In this document: positions 36,942-46,669 of the stretch, in pieces
How the letters are laid out: every line of letters begins with the position of its first letter
Position numbering within the stretch: position 1 is the first letter of the stretch
Source: Herminiimonas sp.
GTDB lineage: Bacteria > Pseudomonadota > Gammaproteobacteria > Burkholderiales > Burkholderiaceae
Assembly (NCBI RefSeq): GCF_030655415.1
Contig: NZ_JAURVN010000014.1
Coordinates: 496,001-560,000 of the forward strand
Length of the DNA: 64,000 nt
Direction: 5' to 3'
Notes under the pieces: model-generated
The model's input: the letters and a program-made list of their open reading frames with translations, nothing else
The model's database searches: none
What the model was told of the DNA's origin: nothing
Program-made: the position numbers and the translations under genes

Positions 36942-38090
36942 TTAAATAATTTCCAGTTCTGCGCGCAGTGAACCCGATGCTTTCATAGCTTGCAAAATTG
37001 CCAGCAAATCCTGTGGTGTCGCGCCTATCGAATTCAAGGCTTTGACGACCTCGGCTAGCGAGGCAGAATTTTTCAGCAAGATGACCTTGCCTGGATCTTT
37101 ACTGATTTCAATTTGTGATTGTTGTGCGACGACCGTTTGTCCACCCGAAAATGGTGCAGGCTGGCTGATCACAGGTTGCGTGTTAATCACCACTGACAAA
37201 TTACCATGCGATACCGCACAGGTATCGAGTGTCACCGCTTGATTCATGACGACTGAACCAGTGCGCGCATTCATGATGACTTTTGCACTGACTTGCGCTG
37301 GCGTGACGTTGATACTTTCCAAAGCACCGAGGAAGGCAACGCGTGCATTGTTATCCGTAGGTGCATTAACGCGAATCACACGACCGTCTTGCGCAGCAGC
37401 GGTTTGTGGACCAAAACGTGCATTGACTGCATCAGCCACACGGCTCGCGGTGGAGAAGTCGGTGTCTTTCAGCTCAAGATAAATCACATCGCCCTGCCCC
37501 AATGCAGTCGCTACTGCACGTTCGACAGTCGCGCCTGCGGAGATCCGACCTACGCTCAGATGGTTGATCTGTGCCTTGCTGCCATTCGCAGCCGCACCAA
37601 CACCGCCAACGACAACGTTACCCTGCGCCATAGCGTAAATCTGCCCATCAGCACCTTTGAGTGGCGTCATCAACAAAGTGCCGCCGCGTATGCTTTTTGC
37701 ATTACCCATCGATGACACAGTAATGTCCAAATTTTGACCGGGCTGTGCAAATGCAGGCAGCGAAGTCGTCACCATTACCGCAGCGACGTTCTTCAATTGC
37801 AGATTGGTACCTTGCGGCAGATTGACGCCCATTTGCTGCAGCATGCTGACGATGCTTTGTACTGTAAATGGTGTTTGCGTCGTTTGATCGCCACTACCAT
37901 CCAGACCGACAACCAAACCGTAGCCGATCAATTGATTCTGCCGCACGCCTTGTACGCTGGTCAGATCTTTCAAGCGCTCCGCATGCGATGCAGTCATCGG
38001 CAGCAACAGGCACGCGGAACAAGCAATGACCTGCAGCGATTTTTTAAATAGGAACGGTGTACTTCTCAAAGTGCTGATTGCGGTTTTCAT
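36942..38090 (-). CDS. flgI: Flagellar P-ring protein FlgI
   Basis: 382 residues from the ATG at 38090, chosen because AAGGAA lies 6 bases before it; the open frame allows 11 more residues. A Sec signal peptide (about 1-37, ending MTASHA) precedes the mature start ERLKDLTSVQGVRQNQLIGY, the family signature. It forms the periplasmic P ring around the rod. It is preceded by flgH, as usual. Confidence 0.97.
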   Translation of the reverse strand: MKTAISTLRSTPFLFKKSLQVIACSACLLLPMTASHAERLKDLTSVQGVRQNQLIGYGLVVGLDGSGDQTTQTPFTVQSIVSMLQQMGVNLPQGTNLQLKNVAAVMVTTSLPAFAQPGQNLDITVSSMGNAKSIRGGTLLMTPLKGADGQIYAMAQGNVVVGGVGAAANGSKAQINHLSVGRISAGATVERAVATALGQGDVIYLELKDTDFSTASRVADAVNARFGPQTAAAQDGRVIRVNAPTDNNARVAFLGALESINVTPAQVSAKVIMNARTGSVVMNQAVTLDTCAVSHGNLSVVINTQPVISQPAPFSGGQTVVAQQSQIEISKDPGKVILLKNSASLAEVVKALNSIGATPQDLLAILQAMKASGSLRAELEII

Positions 38091-38127
38091 TTGTATTCCT
38101 TGTTGCTTCAATTCCATCAACACAGAA

Positions 38128-38799
38128 TCAGAGCGGCAGTACGCTGAGGAAGAAGCGCGCCAACATCGATGCCACTTCGGCGCCGTCTACAGTACTGTTG
38201 GTGCGGTATTCAATTTTTGCATCGGCTACTTGTGTCGACGAAACGATATTGCCGGAGTTGACGGTGCTTGGATCGACTACGCCTGAGAAGCGAATAAATT
38301 CAGAACCCTTGTCGAGAGAAACTTGCTTCTCACCTGCGACAATAAGATTGCCATTCGACAGTACGTCGATCACGGTCACGGTCAAGGTGCTGATGAAATT
38401 ATTGCTGGAAGTTACCGCACCTTTGTCTTCATATTTAAGCGCGTTCGAAGCGCTCGCATTCAAACGTCCAGTAACAGAACTGAACAAGCCAAAAATATTC
38501 GGGACGCCTGCGGCAACGGTGCCAGTTTTGCTGGCTGAACTACCTGCCAGTTTGCCCGCCGAACTTTTCTCATTGATGATGATGGTGATGGTGTCGCCGA
38601 TCAAACGCGCACGTCTATCTTCAAACATCGGACGATAAGCTGCGTTTTGAAAAATGGCGCCATTCGCTGGTGGCGTAATCGTGTTCGATGCTTGAGGACG
38701 CGCGGTCAACGGCGTCTGCACGATGGTTTCCGGCATGACTGCACAGCCTGCGAGTAGCGCGCTTGCAGCAACCATCATCGAAAAATATTTTTTCATCAT
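38128..38799 (-). CDS. flgH: Flagellar L-ring lipoprotein FlgH
   Basis: 223 residues: a lipoprotein signal with lipobox LLAGC (Cys19), then the family segments LFEDRRA-like MFEDRRARLIGDTITIIINE and, near the end, GVVDPSTVNSGNIVSSTQVA. It forms the outer-membrane L ring. Either of two adjacent ATG codons may be used after AAGGATTT. Confidence 0.97.
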   Translation of the reverse strand: MMKKYFSMMVAASALLAGCAVMPETIVQTPLTARPQASNTITPPANGAIFQNAAYRPMFEDRRARLIGDTITIIINEKSSAGKLAGSSASKTGTVAAGVPNIFGLFSSVTGRLNASASNALKYEDKGAVTSSNNFISTLTVTVIDVLSNGNLIVAGEKQVSLDKGSEFIRFSGVVDPSTVNSGNIVSSTQVADAKIEYRTNSTVDGAEVASMLARFFLSVLPL

Positions 38800-38877
38800 A
38801 AATCCTTTACCTCGTTTTACTCTTGCTGCTGCACTGCCTGATTCATTAGCTATGCATACATTTGCACGGCTAATGCA

Positions 38878-39660
38878 TTACATTTGCGTCAGACGCTGCA
38901 GCATTTGATCCGAGGTAGTAATTGCCTTGCTGTTGATTTCGTAAGCGCGTTGAGTCTGGATCATGTTGACCAGTTCTTCCACCACGTTGACGTTCGATGT
39001 TTCTGTGTAGTTCTGGACCATGATGCCGGCGCCATTGGTACCAGGTGTATTGGCATTGGCATTGCCCGACGCACCGGTTTCCACGTACAGGTTTTCGCCC
39101 TTGCTTTCCAGACCGGCCGGATTGATAAAGGTGGCCAATTGCAAGTTGCCAACTTCGGTTGCTGCGACGTTACCTGCCAACTTGACGGACACAATACCGT
39201 CGCGACTCACTGTCAAACTCTGGGCATCGATAGGAATCGTGATTGCAGGCTGAATTGGAAACCCGCTGGACGTTACCAACTGACCTTGACTGTCCGTTTG
39301 AAACGAACCATCACGTGTGTAAGCTGTTGTGCCATCGGGCAGCAAGACTTGAAAGAAACCCGCGCCATTGATCGCAACGTCTTTCGAATTGCCGGTCAAT
39401 TGCAAGTTACCTTGTGTATGAATTCGTTCAGTCGCGACTGGACGTACACCCGTACCCAATTGCAGGCCGGAAGGAAGGTCCGTTTGTTGCGACGATGCAG
39501 CGCCAGGCTGGCGTATTGTTTGATACAACAAGTCTTCGAACACGGCGCGTGTGCGTTTGAAACCGGTAGTACTGACGTTTGCCAAGTTATTGGAAATGAC
39601 GTCCATCTGCGTTTGTTGCGCATCCAGACCAGTTTTAGAAATCCATAAGGAACGAATCAT
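38878..39660 (-). CDS. flgG: Flagellar distal rod protein FlgG
   Basis: 260 residues from the ATG at 39660, with GGAG seven bases before it; this is the exact family length. N-terminal [20 protein letters not shown] and [20 protein letters not shown], and C-terminal [20 protein letters not shown] are the conserved rod motifs. It forms the distal rod between FlgF and the hook. Confidence 0.98.
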   Translation of the reverse strand: MIRSLWISKTGLDAQQTQMDVISNNLANVSTTGFKRTRAVFEDLLYQTIRQPGAASSQQTDLPSGLQLGTGVRPVATERIHTQGNLQLTGNSKDVAINGAGFFQVLLPDGTTAYTRDGSFQTDSQGQLVTSSGFPIQPAITIPIDAQSLTVSRDGIVSVKLAGNVAATEVGNLQLATFINPAGLESKGENLYVETGASGNANANTPGTNGAGIMVQNYTETSNVNVVEELVNMIQTQRAYEINSKAITTSDQMLQRLTQM

Positions 39661-39728
39661 TTTTTTCTCCAATATTTCGACAAACTGAAGCAGACATTTC
39701 GTCCGTTCTCATTTTGCGCGTAGCTGCA

Positions 39729-40469
39729 TTAATTCAAAGCGAGAAATTCAGTAGCTTTCGCCGCATTGCTCTCGGCATGCTTCAACATATTCATATGAAG
39801 CTCGAACTGTCTTGCAAGACTAATCATGTTGACCATGGCATCGACTGCATTGACGTTACTGCTCTCGACATAACCGGCCGCAACAGTAACGTTTGCATCG
39901 ACGTCAGCCGGCTGGCCATCTTTAGTTACAAACAAGCCATCGTCGGAACGCACCATATTTGCTTGTTCCGGATTGACCAGCTTCATGCGCGCAAGTTGAA
40001 TCGAAACACCAGGTTTTGAACCGGCTTCCACAGTCGAAATCGTGCCGTCTTTTGCAATCGACAAAACAATGTCTGGCGGGATGGTGATCGGCCCGGCATC
40101 GCTCAAGACATTCAAACCGCTTTGTGTTTGCAGTACGCCGTTTTCGTTGATCTTCAAACTGCCGCTGCGGGTATAACCTTCGGTACCGTCGGCACGCTCG
40201 ACCGCCAACCAACCCTGACCTTCCAAGGCCACATCCAGCGCGCGGCCGGTCTGCTGCAAGGGACCTGTGCGGAAATCGCTGCCGACAGTTGAATCAACCA
40301 CGAAGGTACGTGTAGGCAAGCCATTGCTGACCACCGGTACCGCACGGAAGGTATCCATCTGCGCGCGAAAACCATTGGTAGAAACGTTGGCCAAGTTATT
40401 GGACACCGTCGCCTGCTGTTCCAGGATCTGCTTGGCGCCCGACATCGCGGTATAAATCAGTCTATCCAT
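39729..40469 (-). CDS. flgF: Flagellar proximal rod protein FlgF
   Basis: 246 residues. It begins DRLIYTAMSGAKQILEQQAT, followed by [16 protein letters not shown], and has NVNAVDAMVNMISLARQFEL near the end. AGGAGG precedes the ATG. It lies between flgE and flgG in the usual order. Confidence 0.97.
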   Translation of the reverse strand: MDRLIYTAMSGAKQILEQQATVSNNLANVSTNGFRAQMDTFRAVPVVSNGLPTRTFVVDSTVGSDFRTGPLQQTGRALDVALEGQGWLAVERADGTEGYTRSGSLKINENGVLQTQSGLNVLSDAGPITIPPDIVLSIAKDGTISTVEAGSKPGVSIQLARMKLVNPEQANMVRSDDGLFVTKDGQPADVDANVTVAAGYVESSNVNAVDAMVNMISLARQFELHMNMLKHAESNAAKATEFLALN

Positions 40470-40593
40470 CTCATTCCTCCTGTGGTCAGCCGCATCAGTT
40501 ATTCATAGCGCTGATGCGACTACCATTACTGCCAGAGCTGAATTGAACATCAGTTCAGCTCAACTTCAGATCAGTGTCAGCGTATATTCAGTC

Positions 40594-41847
40594 TTAACGC
40601 AAGTTCACCAGAGTTTGCAGAATCTGATCTTGCGTTTTGATCGTTTGCGCATTTGCCTGGTAGTAGCGTTGCGCAGTAATCATGTTGACCAACTCAGCCG
40701 TCAAGTCGACGTTGGAATCTTCCACGCGCGAGGATTGGACCGCGCCCAAACCGCTGCTGCCTGGTGTGCTGGTCAGCGGTGCGCCGGAGTCAGCGGTTTC
40801 TACCCATTGGTTATCACCGATGTTTTGCAAACCGTTAGGATTGGCGAACGATGACAAGATGACTTGTCCGAGAATATTGCTTTCGCCATTCGTGTAACGG
40901 CCAACGATCTCGCCGTTTGTCGCCACGCTGAAGCCGATTAATGTGCCAGCTGGATAACCATCCGGCAGTTGTTTGGCGACGCCAAAGTCTTGTGCGAATT
41001 GTTGCGTTCCGGTGCTATCGATCGAAACAGTAAAAGGTGTTGCCGCACCACTGGTCACGGCAATGTTCGCTACCAGAGGCGCTGGCGTGGTACCGGTCAG
41101 TACGCCCCCGTTATTGAAGTCCATCGTACCAATCGCAACGGGCGCTGCAGGAGGAACATAGCCAATAGGCACTTCATCAACCGTAGCAAAAACGGTCCAT
41201 GTTGCACCCGCTGCGCCACTTGCGGTCTTCACGTAAAACGTACGCAAATCATGTGAATTACCGAGGCTGTCATACACTTTGGCTGAAGTTGAATTGGCAA
41301 AGGTAGTTGGATCGGTAGCATCAAAGCTGGCTGCAGGCTGAACTGCCTTGCGTGAATCGAGTGTCAGTTTCAATTCGTAGGTACTTGTAGCGGCAGGTGC
41401 CAGATCGGCTTTGTCGATGTGTAGTTCGGCCGGCGCTCCAATTGCGACAGTACCATTTGCATTGGCAAGGTAACCGGTCAAGCGCTGACCCGACGCACTT
41501 TCGATATAGCCTTCCTTGCTCAGGATGAACTGTCCATTGCGTGAATAGCTGATTGCGCCGTTATCACTCATGCGGAAGAAACCACCACCATTAATCGCCA
41601 TATCAAGCGGGTTATTGGAGGCAGTCACGTTACCTTGTGAGAATTGCTGAGCAACGCGCGATACCTGTGTACCGATACCGATCTGCGCGCCGCCACCAGA
41701 ACCAACCAGCGAGTTGGCGTAGACATCGGAAAACTGCACCTGTGATTGCTTGAAGCCGACGGTACCCGCATTCGCGACGTTATTACCGATTGCTTCGAGA
41801 CTTTTGGTTGCGGCATTCAATCCGCTCAAACCTTGTTGGAAACTCAT
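40594..41847 (-). CDS. flgE: Flagellar hook protein FlgE
   Basis: 417 residues, the usual hook-subunit length. The N-terminal SFQQGLSGLNAATKSLEAIG and NNVANAGTVGFKQSQ, and the C-terminal DLTAELVNMITAQRYYQANA are intact; the middle is variable. AGGAG precedes the ATG. It follows the hook scaffold gene flgD. Its length is set by FliK. Confidence 0.98.
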   Translation of the reverse strand: MSFQQGLSGLNAATKSLEAIGNNVANAGTVGFKQSQVQFSDVYANSLVGSGGGAQIGIGTQVSRVAQQFSQGNVTASNNPLDMAINGGGFFRMSDNGAISYSRNGQFILSKEGYIESASGQRLTGYLANANGTVAIGAPAELHIDKADLAPAATSTYELKLTLDSRKAVQPAASFDATDPTTFANSTSAKVYDSLGNSHDLRTFYVKTASGAAGATWTVFATVDEVPIGYVPPAAPVAIGTMDFNNGGVLTGTTPAPLVANIAVTSGAATPFTVSIDSTGTQQFAQDFGVAKQLPDGYPAGTLIGFSVATNGEIVGRYTNGESNILGQVILSSFANPNGLQNIGDNQWVETADSGAPLTSTPGSSGLGAVQSSRVEDSNVDLTAELVNMITAQRYYQANAQTIKTQDQILQTLVNLR

Positions 41848-41887
41848 GTTTATTTCTCCTGGCTTAATTTAATAGGATTGCGCAACA

Positions 41888-42559
41888 TTAAAGATACTGA
41901 CGAATATCAGACAATTCGAGTTCGCCCAAGCCCGGTACGTTGAGCTTGACGTTCTGACCCGCTGTGGTGGAAACCGTGGCAATCATGCCGAATTGCAGCT
42001 CTGTGACTTCAACAGGTTTTCCTGCGAGCGTGGCTTTCACATCAAATGTGTAAGTGCCATTAGGAGCATCGGTGCCATCAGATTTTTTACCGTCCCAGAT
42101 GATCGGTTTAGAGCCCGCGGTTTGTTTAGGGACGTCGATGGTTTGCACCACATTGCCGGAAGCATCTTTGATCGTAATCACTGCGCTATCAACATCAGAT
42201 GGAAACTCAACACCCATCAGCGCTTGTTTTTCCGACAGACCGGTTTGGTTGCCCGGTGCGAGCACACCCTTACCGATCAGCGCTGCCGCTTGCAGCGACT
42301 GGCTGGACTGGTAACTGCCCATCAATGATTCCACTGTGGAGTTCAATTTATCGATACCGGTAACGGTCGACAATTGCGCCAGTTGGCTGGTGACCTGCGC
42401 GTTATCCATAGGATTCAGAGGATCCTGATTTTTCATCTGCGTAACCAGCAGTGTCAAAAAGCGATCCTGCGCTTCCGCTGCGGTCGATGCCGAGGTAGCT
42501 GCCTTTGGATTCATCGCGTCAAGTACTGACTGCGGTAAAGTATTCGTAATAGCGGCCAT
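41888..42559 (-). CDS. flgD: Flagellar hook scaffolding protein FlgD
   Basis: 223 residues. The N-terminal export and capping part has AQDRFLTLLVTQMKNQDPLN, then NAQVTSQLAQLSTVTGIDKL. A FlgD Ig-like and Tudor-like part follows (IIWDGKKSDGTDAPNGTYTF). It caps the growing hook and is lost afterwards. AAAGGAA precedes the ATG. Confidence 0.97.
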   Translation of the reverse strand: MAAITNTLPQSVLDAMNPKAATSASTAAEAQDRFLTLLVTQMKNQDPLNPMDNAQVTSQLAQLSTVTGIDKLNSTVESLMGSYQSSQSLQAAALIGKGVLAPGNQTGLSEKQALMGVEFPSDVDSAVITIKDASGNVVQTIDVPKQTAGSKPIIWDGKKSDGTDAPNGTYTFDVKATLAGKPVEVTELQFGMIATVSTTAGQNVKLNVPGLGELELSDIRQYL

Positions 42560-42578
42560 GATTATTCCTTTTTATTAT

Positions 42579-42983
42579 TTACTGACCGAGCGTCAGCGTT
42601 TTAAGAAGCATTGTCTTGGCCGCGTTCATGGTTTCGACATTGGTTTGATACGAGCGTGATGCGGAAATCATGTTGACCATTTCCTCGACCACATTGACAT
42701 TGGGTAGCGCGACGTGACCGGTTTCATCAGCGTTCGGATGCTTAGGATCGAACACCATTTTCAAGGGTGACGCGTCTTCGACGACACGATTGACTTTGAC
42801 ACCGGTTGAAGTTGCGCCGGACATAGGCACTGATTGAAATTCGACTTGCTTGGCGCGATAAGTCTGACCGTTTGCGCTGGTCGTACTTTCGGCATTGGCG
42901 ATATTGCTGGATACCACATTCAGGCGCTGACTCTGTGCGCTCATGGCCGAACCGGCTACATTGAAGATATTAAATAGCGACAT
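42579..42983 (-). CDS. flgC: Flagellar proximal rod protein FlgC
   Basis: 134 residues, the family norm. N-terminal [20 protein letters not shown] and NIANAEST, and C-terminal [20 protein letters not shown] are the rod signatures. It starts two bases after the flgB stop, which implies coupled translation. Confidence 0.97.
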   Translation of the reverse strand: MSLFNIFNVAGSAMSAQSQRLNVVSSNIANAESTTSANGQTYRAKQVEFQSVPMSGATSTGVKVNRVVEDASPLKMVFDPKHPNADETGHVALPNVNVVEEMVNMISASRSYQTNVETMNAAKTMLLKTLTLGQ

Positions 42984-42985
42984 GA

Positions 42986-43405
42986 TTATTGCCCCTGAAT
43001 AGCGGTAAGCATACCCTTGATTTTGGAAGCCACAAGCGTGATGCCGACTTCGTAGCGCATCGCGTTATCGGTAAATTGATTGCGCTGCACATCCATGTCG
43101 ACTGTGTTGCCATCGACGTTACCTTGCTGCGTATTGCTATAAAGTAAAGGCGCACCACCTATGGTTTGATTCGTGTTTGAAGCCAGATGCACAGTTGACG
43201 TTTTAGCCAGTTCGTTCGCTGATGTTGTGCCGCTACTGCTTTTGGCTAGCGCACCTTGCAATGCCTTGTTAAAATCGACATCACGCGCCTTGTAATTAGG
43301 CGTATCCGCATTGGCAATATTCGATGCCAGCAACTGTTGGCGCTGCGCGCGCAGATTCAGGGCGGTTTCCTGAAAGCGCATCATGTCATCAAGTTTTCCG
43401 ATCAT
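42986..43405 (-). CDS. flgB: Flagellar proximal rod protein FlgB
   Basis: 139 residues from the ATG at 43405, with GGAGGT at ideal distance; the open frame extends 7 residues further. Signatures are [37 protein letters not shown] and, near the end, [17 protein letters not shown]. It is the first gene of the 11-gene reverse-strand flg run, divergent from flgA. Confidence 0.97.
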   Translation of the reverse strand: MIGKLDDMMRFQETALNLRAQRQQLLASNIANADTPNYKARDVDFNKALQGALAKSSSGTTSANELAKTSTVHLASNTNQTIGGAPLLYSNTQQGNVDGNTVDMDVQRNQFTDNAMRYEVGITLVASKIKGMLTAIQGQ

Positions 43406-43590
43406 TACGACCTCCGAAGTGTGCATTCAGGGAATCTTCCCCGCGCCTGTAATGGATTTCTATAGCGTTGATCATACGGAGCACTCTGTCACGTCGATCA
43501 AACGATAAGAAGACAAAAATCCATGCTATTCACGGTTTTGGCTGAACACGAAGTCAGTAATATGGTCGTGCAATCCAACCACTGGCCGCC

Positions 43591-44310
43591 ATGAAACTCT
43601 CCTTCAAATTTGCCCTCGCCGCTCTTGCTATGCCCTTCGCCCTGTCGGCTCCATTCGCCGTCGCGCAAGTCGCGGAACCAGAAGCACGCCAGGATCTTGG
43701 CGCGTTGAAGCTGGCGGCTGAACAATTCTTGCGCACCCAGGCTTCCGGCTTACCGGGCGAAGTGAAAGTGACAGTAGGTTCGATTGATCCACGCATGAAA
43801 TTACCGGCTTGTGCAACGCCGGAAGCATTCTTCCCCTCATCCAGCAAGGCTTGGGGCAAAACCACGGTAGGCATACGTTGCAGCGTGCCGTCGCCATGGA
43901 CAATTTATGTATCAGCCAAGGTACAAGTGCACGGCGACTATATGGTCGCAGCAGTGCCACTGGCGCAAGGACAAACCATTACAGAAGCTGATCTCGCCAA
44001 AGTAAAAGGCGATTTAACAGCGATGCCGGCCGGAATCATTACCGACGCGTCGCAAGCGATCGGCCGCACAGTTGCGAACTCCGTCAGATTAGGTTCGCCT
44101 TTGCGTCAGGATGCATTGCGCAATCAGCAGGCAATTCAGCAAGGTCAAGCCGTGCGTGTGATTTTGAATGGCGCTGGTTTTAGCGTATCGAGCGAAGCGC
44201 GCGCATTGAATAATGCGAACGAAGGGCAATTGACGCAGGTCAGAACCTCTAACGGCCAGGTCATCAGCGGCATCGCCAAGCTGGGCGGGATTGTTGAATT
44301 AACTTATTAA
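43591..44310 (+). CDS. flgA: Flagellar P-ring assembly chaperone FlgA
   Basis: 239 residues: a Sec signal peptide (about 1-25, ending FAVAQ), then a periplasmic SAF-type domain. Family features are KLPACATPEAFF, VGIRCSVPSPWTIYVSAKVQ and, near the end, VRTSNGQVISGIAKLGGIVE. It assists FlgI polymerisation. It starts a forward flgA-flgM-flgN block facing away from flgB. Confidence 0.94.
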   Translation: MKLSFKFALAALAMPFALSAPFAVAQVAEPEARQDLGALKLAAEQFLRTQASGLPGEVKVTVGSIDPRMKLPACATPEAFFPSSSKAWGKTTVGIRCSVPSPWTIYVSAKVQVHGDYMVAAVPLAQGQTITEADLAKVKGDLTAMPAGIITDASQAIGRTVANSVRLGSPLRQDALRNQQAIQQGQAVRVILNGAGFSVSSEARALNNANEGQLTQVRTSNGQVISGIAKLGGIVELTY

Positions 44311-44355
44311 TAACGAAATTGCGACACATAATTCCACCTTCGCTCCATTTAGTAT

Positions 44356-44382
44356 TAAAGTTTAGTGCGATAACGCCGATAG
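44356..44382 (+). promoter_or_regulatory. Sigma-28 promoter of flgM
   Basis: TAAA (44356-44359), a 15-bp spacer and GCCGATAG (44375-44382) match the sigma-28 consensus at 11 of 12 positions. It lies in the flgA-flgM gap, so FlgM, the inhibitor of sigma-28, would be made under sigma-28 control, as in enterobacteria. Confidence 0.88.
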
Positions 44383-44430
44383 AACTGACATGAGATAGGC
44401 GTTTTGCCGCACATTAAACGGAGTGATGTC

Positions 44431-44733
44431 GTGAAAATTGATGACACAAGCAAGAAAACTGCACCAGTAGGCGTCACTACGACGCAAGCGCGCGCAGGCA
44501 AAGGAGCTGAAAAAGCCGCTGCCAATAGCCAGGCATCGTCCAGCAATGTCACACTGTCCACACAGGTACAGGCGTTGACTAGCCAGGTTTCCAGTGCCAG
44601 CGTATTTGATACGAAAAAAGTTGAAGAGATCAAGGCAGCGATTGCCGGTGGTCAGTTCCAGGTAAATGCCGAGCGCGTTGCTGACGGACTGATGGATACG
44701 GTAAAAGACCTGATCTCCGCACGTAGAGGTTAA
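44431..44733 (+). CDS. flgM: Anti-sigma-28 factor FlgM
   Basis: 100 residues from a GTG at 44431, chosen because it gives the canonical MKID start and has GGAG 10 bases upstream; a TTG nine codons earlier is in frame. The C-terminal half, VFDTKKVEEIKAAIAGGQFQ, then NAERVADGLMDTVKDLI, is the sigma-28-binding region. FlgM holds FliA until it is exported through the completed hook. It has its own sigma-28 promoter. Confidence 0.94.
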   Translation: MKIDDTSKKTAPVGVTTTQARAGKGAEKAAANSQASSSNVTLSTQVQALTSQVSSASVFDTKKVEEIKAAIAGGQFQVNAERVADGLMDTVKDLISARRG

Positions 44734-44740
44734 AACCATC

Positions 44741-45220
44741 ATGAGTTCATCCGATATCAACCCTGCTGACAGCCTGAGTAAAGAACACCAAGCCGTCCGC
44801 GAATTGACTCAACTGTTGCAGCAAGAACAAGAACAGTTAGTCGCAGGGGATATCGAAGCCATCAAGGCGCTGACCGAACCTAAAGCAAAAGCTGCCGTAC
44901 GTATGGCTGAGCTAGCTACAGCACGTCATCAAGCATTGGCCAAAGCTGGCTTTGAAGCGGATGAAACGGGAATGAAAGCGTGGTTGGCAACTCCAGCTGC
45001 ATCAGAAACCGCGCACAAATCCTGGCACGAGCTGATCGCATTGGCTGAAGTTGGGAAAGAACTGAATCGCATCAATGGCACTTTGATCAACAAACAAATG
45101 GTGCGTAATCAGAATGTGTTGAATATTCTGCAGCACGGCAATGTACAAGGTAATGCGGTCTACGGACCGGATGGCCAGACTGCAAACAAGTCTGTCAAAC
45201 GCCATATCGTTGCAGGCTGA
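44741..45220 (+). CDS. flgN: Flagellar export chaperone FlgN
   Basis: 159 residues, helical. The size, the place after flgM and the segment LLQQEQEQLVAGDIEAIKAL, then NGTLINKQMVRNQNVLNIL support FlgN, the chaperone for FlgK and FlgL. It starts 7 bases after flgM and shares its promoters. Confidence 0.92.
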   Translation: MSSSDINPADSLSKEHQAVRELTQLLQQEQEQLVAGDIEAIKALTEPKAKAAVRMAELATARHQALAKAGFEADETGMKAWLATPAASETAHKSWHELIALAEVGKELNRINGTLINKQMVRNQNVLNILQHGNVQGNAVYGPDGQTANKSVKRHIVAG

Positions 45221-45241
45221 TTTTCAAGCCTGACTTTAAAG

Positions 45242-45259
45242 TCGAATTTTCAAATTCGA
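45242..45259 (+). terminator. AT-rich hairpin after flgN (weak terminator)
   Basis: An 8-bp stem (45242-45249/45252-45259) begins 21 bases past the flgN stop and is followed by TATTTTCTT. The stem is AT-rich with a loop of only two bases, so termination would be weak. Confidence 0.35.
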
Positions 45260-45382
45260 TATTTTCTTGCAGTGCCGCTCATCTTGAGCAGCGACGGAAT
45301 GAAGCAACAAGCTTCTTCCGCTGCAATATCAAACTCACCCCAATCAAAATTTCTAAAAATCGTTAGCTATCGCAGCTGATTT

Positions 45383-45703
45383 CTAGCGACGTGGCGCATA
45401 GATATCGCGCCCTGCCTCATCGATTTGACGACGCAAGGCGCGTCGTTCATCCGGCGACAACTTGGGATCGCGGCGCGATTGCTCCGCGTTACGGTTGGCA
45501 TTATTGTCGTTAGCACGATCAGCCGATTGACGTCTGTCGTCATTCCCACGTCTATCTTGATTTGAGCGATTACGATCATCATTTTGCGAAACATGCATAA
45601 AGGATGTTTCGTATAAACGTGATTGAGCAAACGCAGCCGTTGTGCTGGCCAAGGCACTTGCCAGCAACATCATCGTCCCTATTCTTTTCAATGTAATATT
45701 CAT
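45383..45703 (-). CDS. Small exported Arg/Asp/Asn-rich protein
   Basis: 106 residues from the ATG at 45703, which has GGAAGA upstream. A signal peptide (about 1-26, ending TTAAFA) is followed by a highly charged, disordered-looking middle with DDRNRSNQDRRGNDDRRQ and many Asn. The tail LSPDERRALRRQIDEAGRDI is a motif I associate with small periplasmic proteins of Burkholderiales without a known role. It stands alone, divergent from ompR, so it could be a target of that regulator. Function unknown. Confidence 0.75.
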   Translation of the reverse strand: MNITLKRIGTMMLLASALASTTAAFAQSRLYETSFMHVSQNDDRNRSNQDRRGNDDRRQSADRANDNNANRNAEQSRRDPKLSPDERRALRRQIDEAGRDIYAPRR

Positions 45704-45873
45704 CGTTATCTTCCGCAGCGTTTTTAACTGATGCACGCTTATCGTTTATCCACGTACAAAGTCTATGCTGCTTTGCCTAAGGCCCTAAGCCCATTTCCGT
45801 AAAGGTTGTAACACTTTGTAATGCCTGCATTCCCCGCTATGCCGAGAAGTCTTTCTGAAGTTACCATAGCAAA

Positions 45874-46641
45874 ATGAATACGACAAATGCCCCAATGAAG
45901 GAAACGACCCATTCGACCAATTCGCATCAGACCAAAGTATTGGTCGTTGATGATGATGTGCGTTTGCGCGATCTGCTGCGGCGCTATCTGTCGGAACAGG
46001 GCTTCAATGTAGTCACCGCAGAGAATGCGCAAGCCATGAACAAATTATGGCTGCGTGAACGCTACGATCTGCTGGTACTCGATTTGATGTTGCCGGGTGA
46101 AGATGGCCTGTCCATCTGCCGTCGTCTGCGTGGTGCTGGCGACAAGACACCTATCATCATGTTGACGGCAAAAGGCGAAGACGTCGATCGGATCGTCGGC
46201 CTTGAAATGGGTGCGGACGATTACATCCCGAAACCATTCAACCCACGCGAACTGGTGGCACGCATCAGCGCAGTGCTGCGTCGCGTCGGCCCGGATGAAG
46301 CGCCAGGCGCACCGTCAGAAACACCGCAAACATTTACCTTCGGCGAATTCACGCTGGATCTTGGTACACGTACACTGAAAAAAAATGACGAAACTGTGCC
46401 ACTGACAACCGGAGAGTTTTCTGTCTTGAAGGTCTTTGCACGTCACGCGCGTCAACCACTTTCACGTGAAAAATTAATGGAGTTGGCACGTGGCCGCGAA
46501 TATGAAGTATTCGATCGCAGCCTCGATGTACAAATCTCACGCTTGCGAAAATTGATCGAACCAGATCCATCGACACCGCTCTATATCCAAACAGTCTGGG
46601 GTCTCGGCTACGTCTTTATTCCTGAAGGCAAACCGCGCTAA
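45874..46641 (+). CDS. ompR: OmpR-family response regulator
   Basis: 255 residues. The receiver domain (about 20-135) has DDD near 26-28, the phosphoacceptor Asp70 in LLVLDLMLPGEDG, Thr in MLTAKG and Lys in IPKPFNP. The winged-helix DNA-binding domain (about 155-250) ends DVQISRLRKLIEPDPSTPLY and YIQTVWGLGYVF. The resemblance to OmpR and the EnvZ-like kinase 28 bases downstream support the name. It likely controls porins and osmotic or acid responses; targets are not shown here. Confidence 0.92.
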   Translation: MNTTNAPMKETTHSTNSHQTKVLVVDDDVRLRDLLRRYLSEQGFNVVTAENAQAMNKLWLRERYDLLVLDLMLPGEDGLSICRRLRGAGDKTPIIMLTAKGEDVDRIVGLEMGADDYIPKPFNPRELVARISAVLRRVGPDEAPGAPSETPQTFTFGEFTLDLGTRTLKKNDETVPLTTGEFSVLKVFARHARQPLSREKLMELARGREYEVFDRSLDVQISRLRKLIEPDPSTPLYIQTVWGLGYVFIPEGKPR

Positions 46642-46669
46642 GACCTTGGCCCGCTGATAAACTCCAAGG

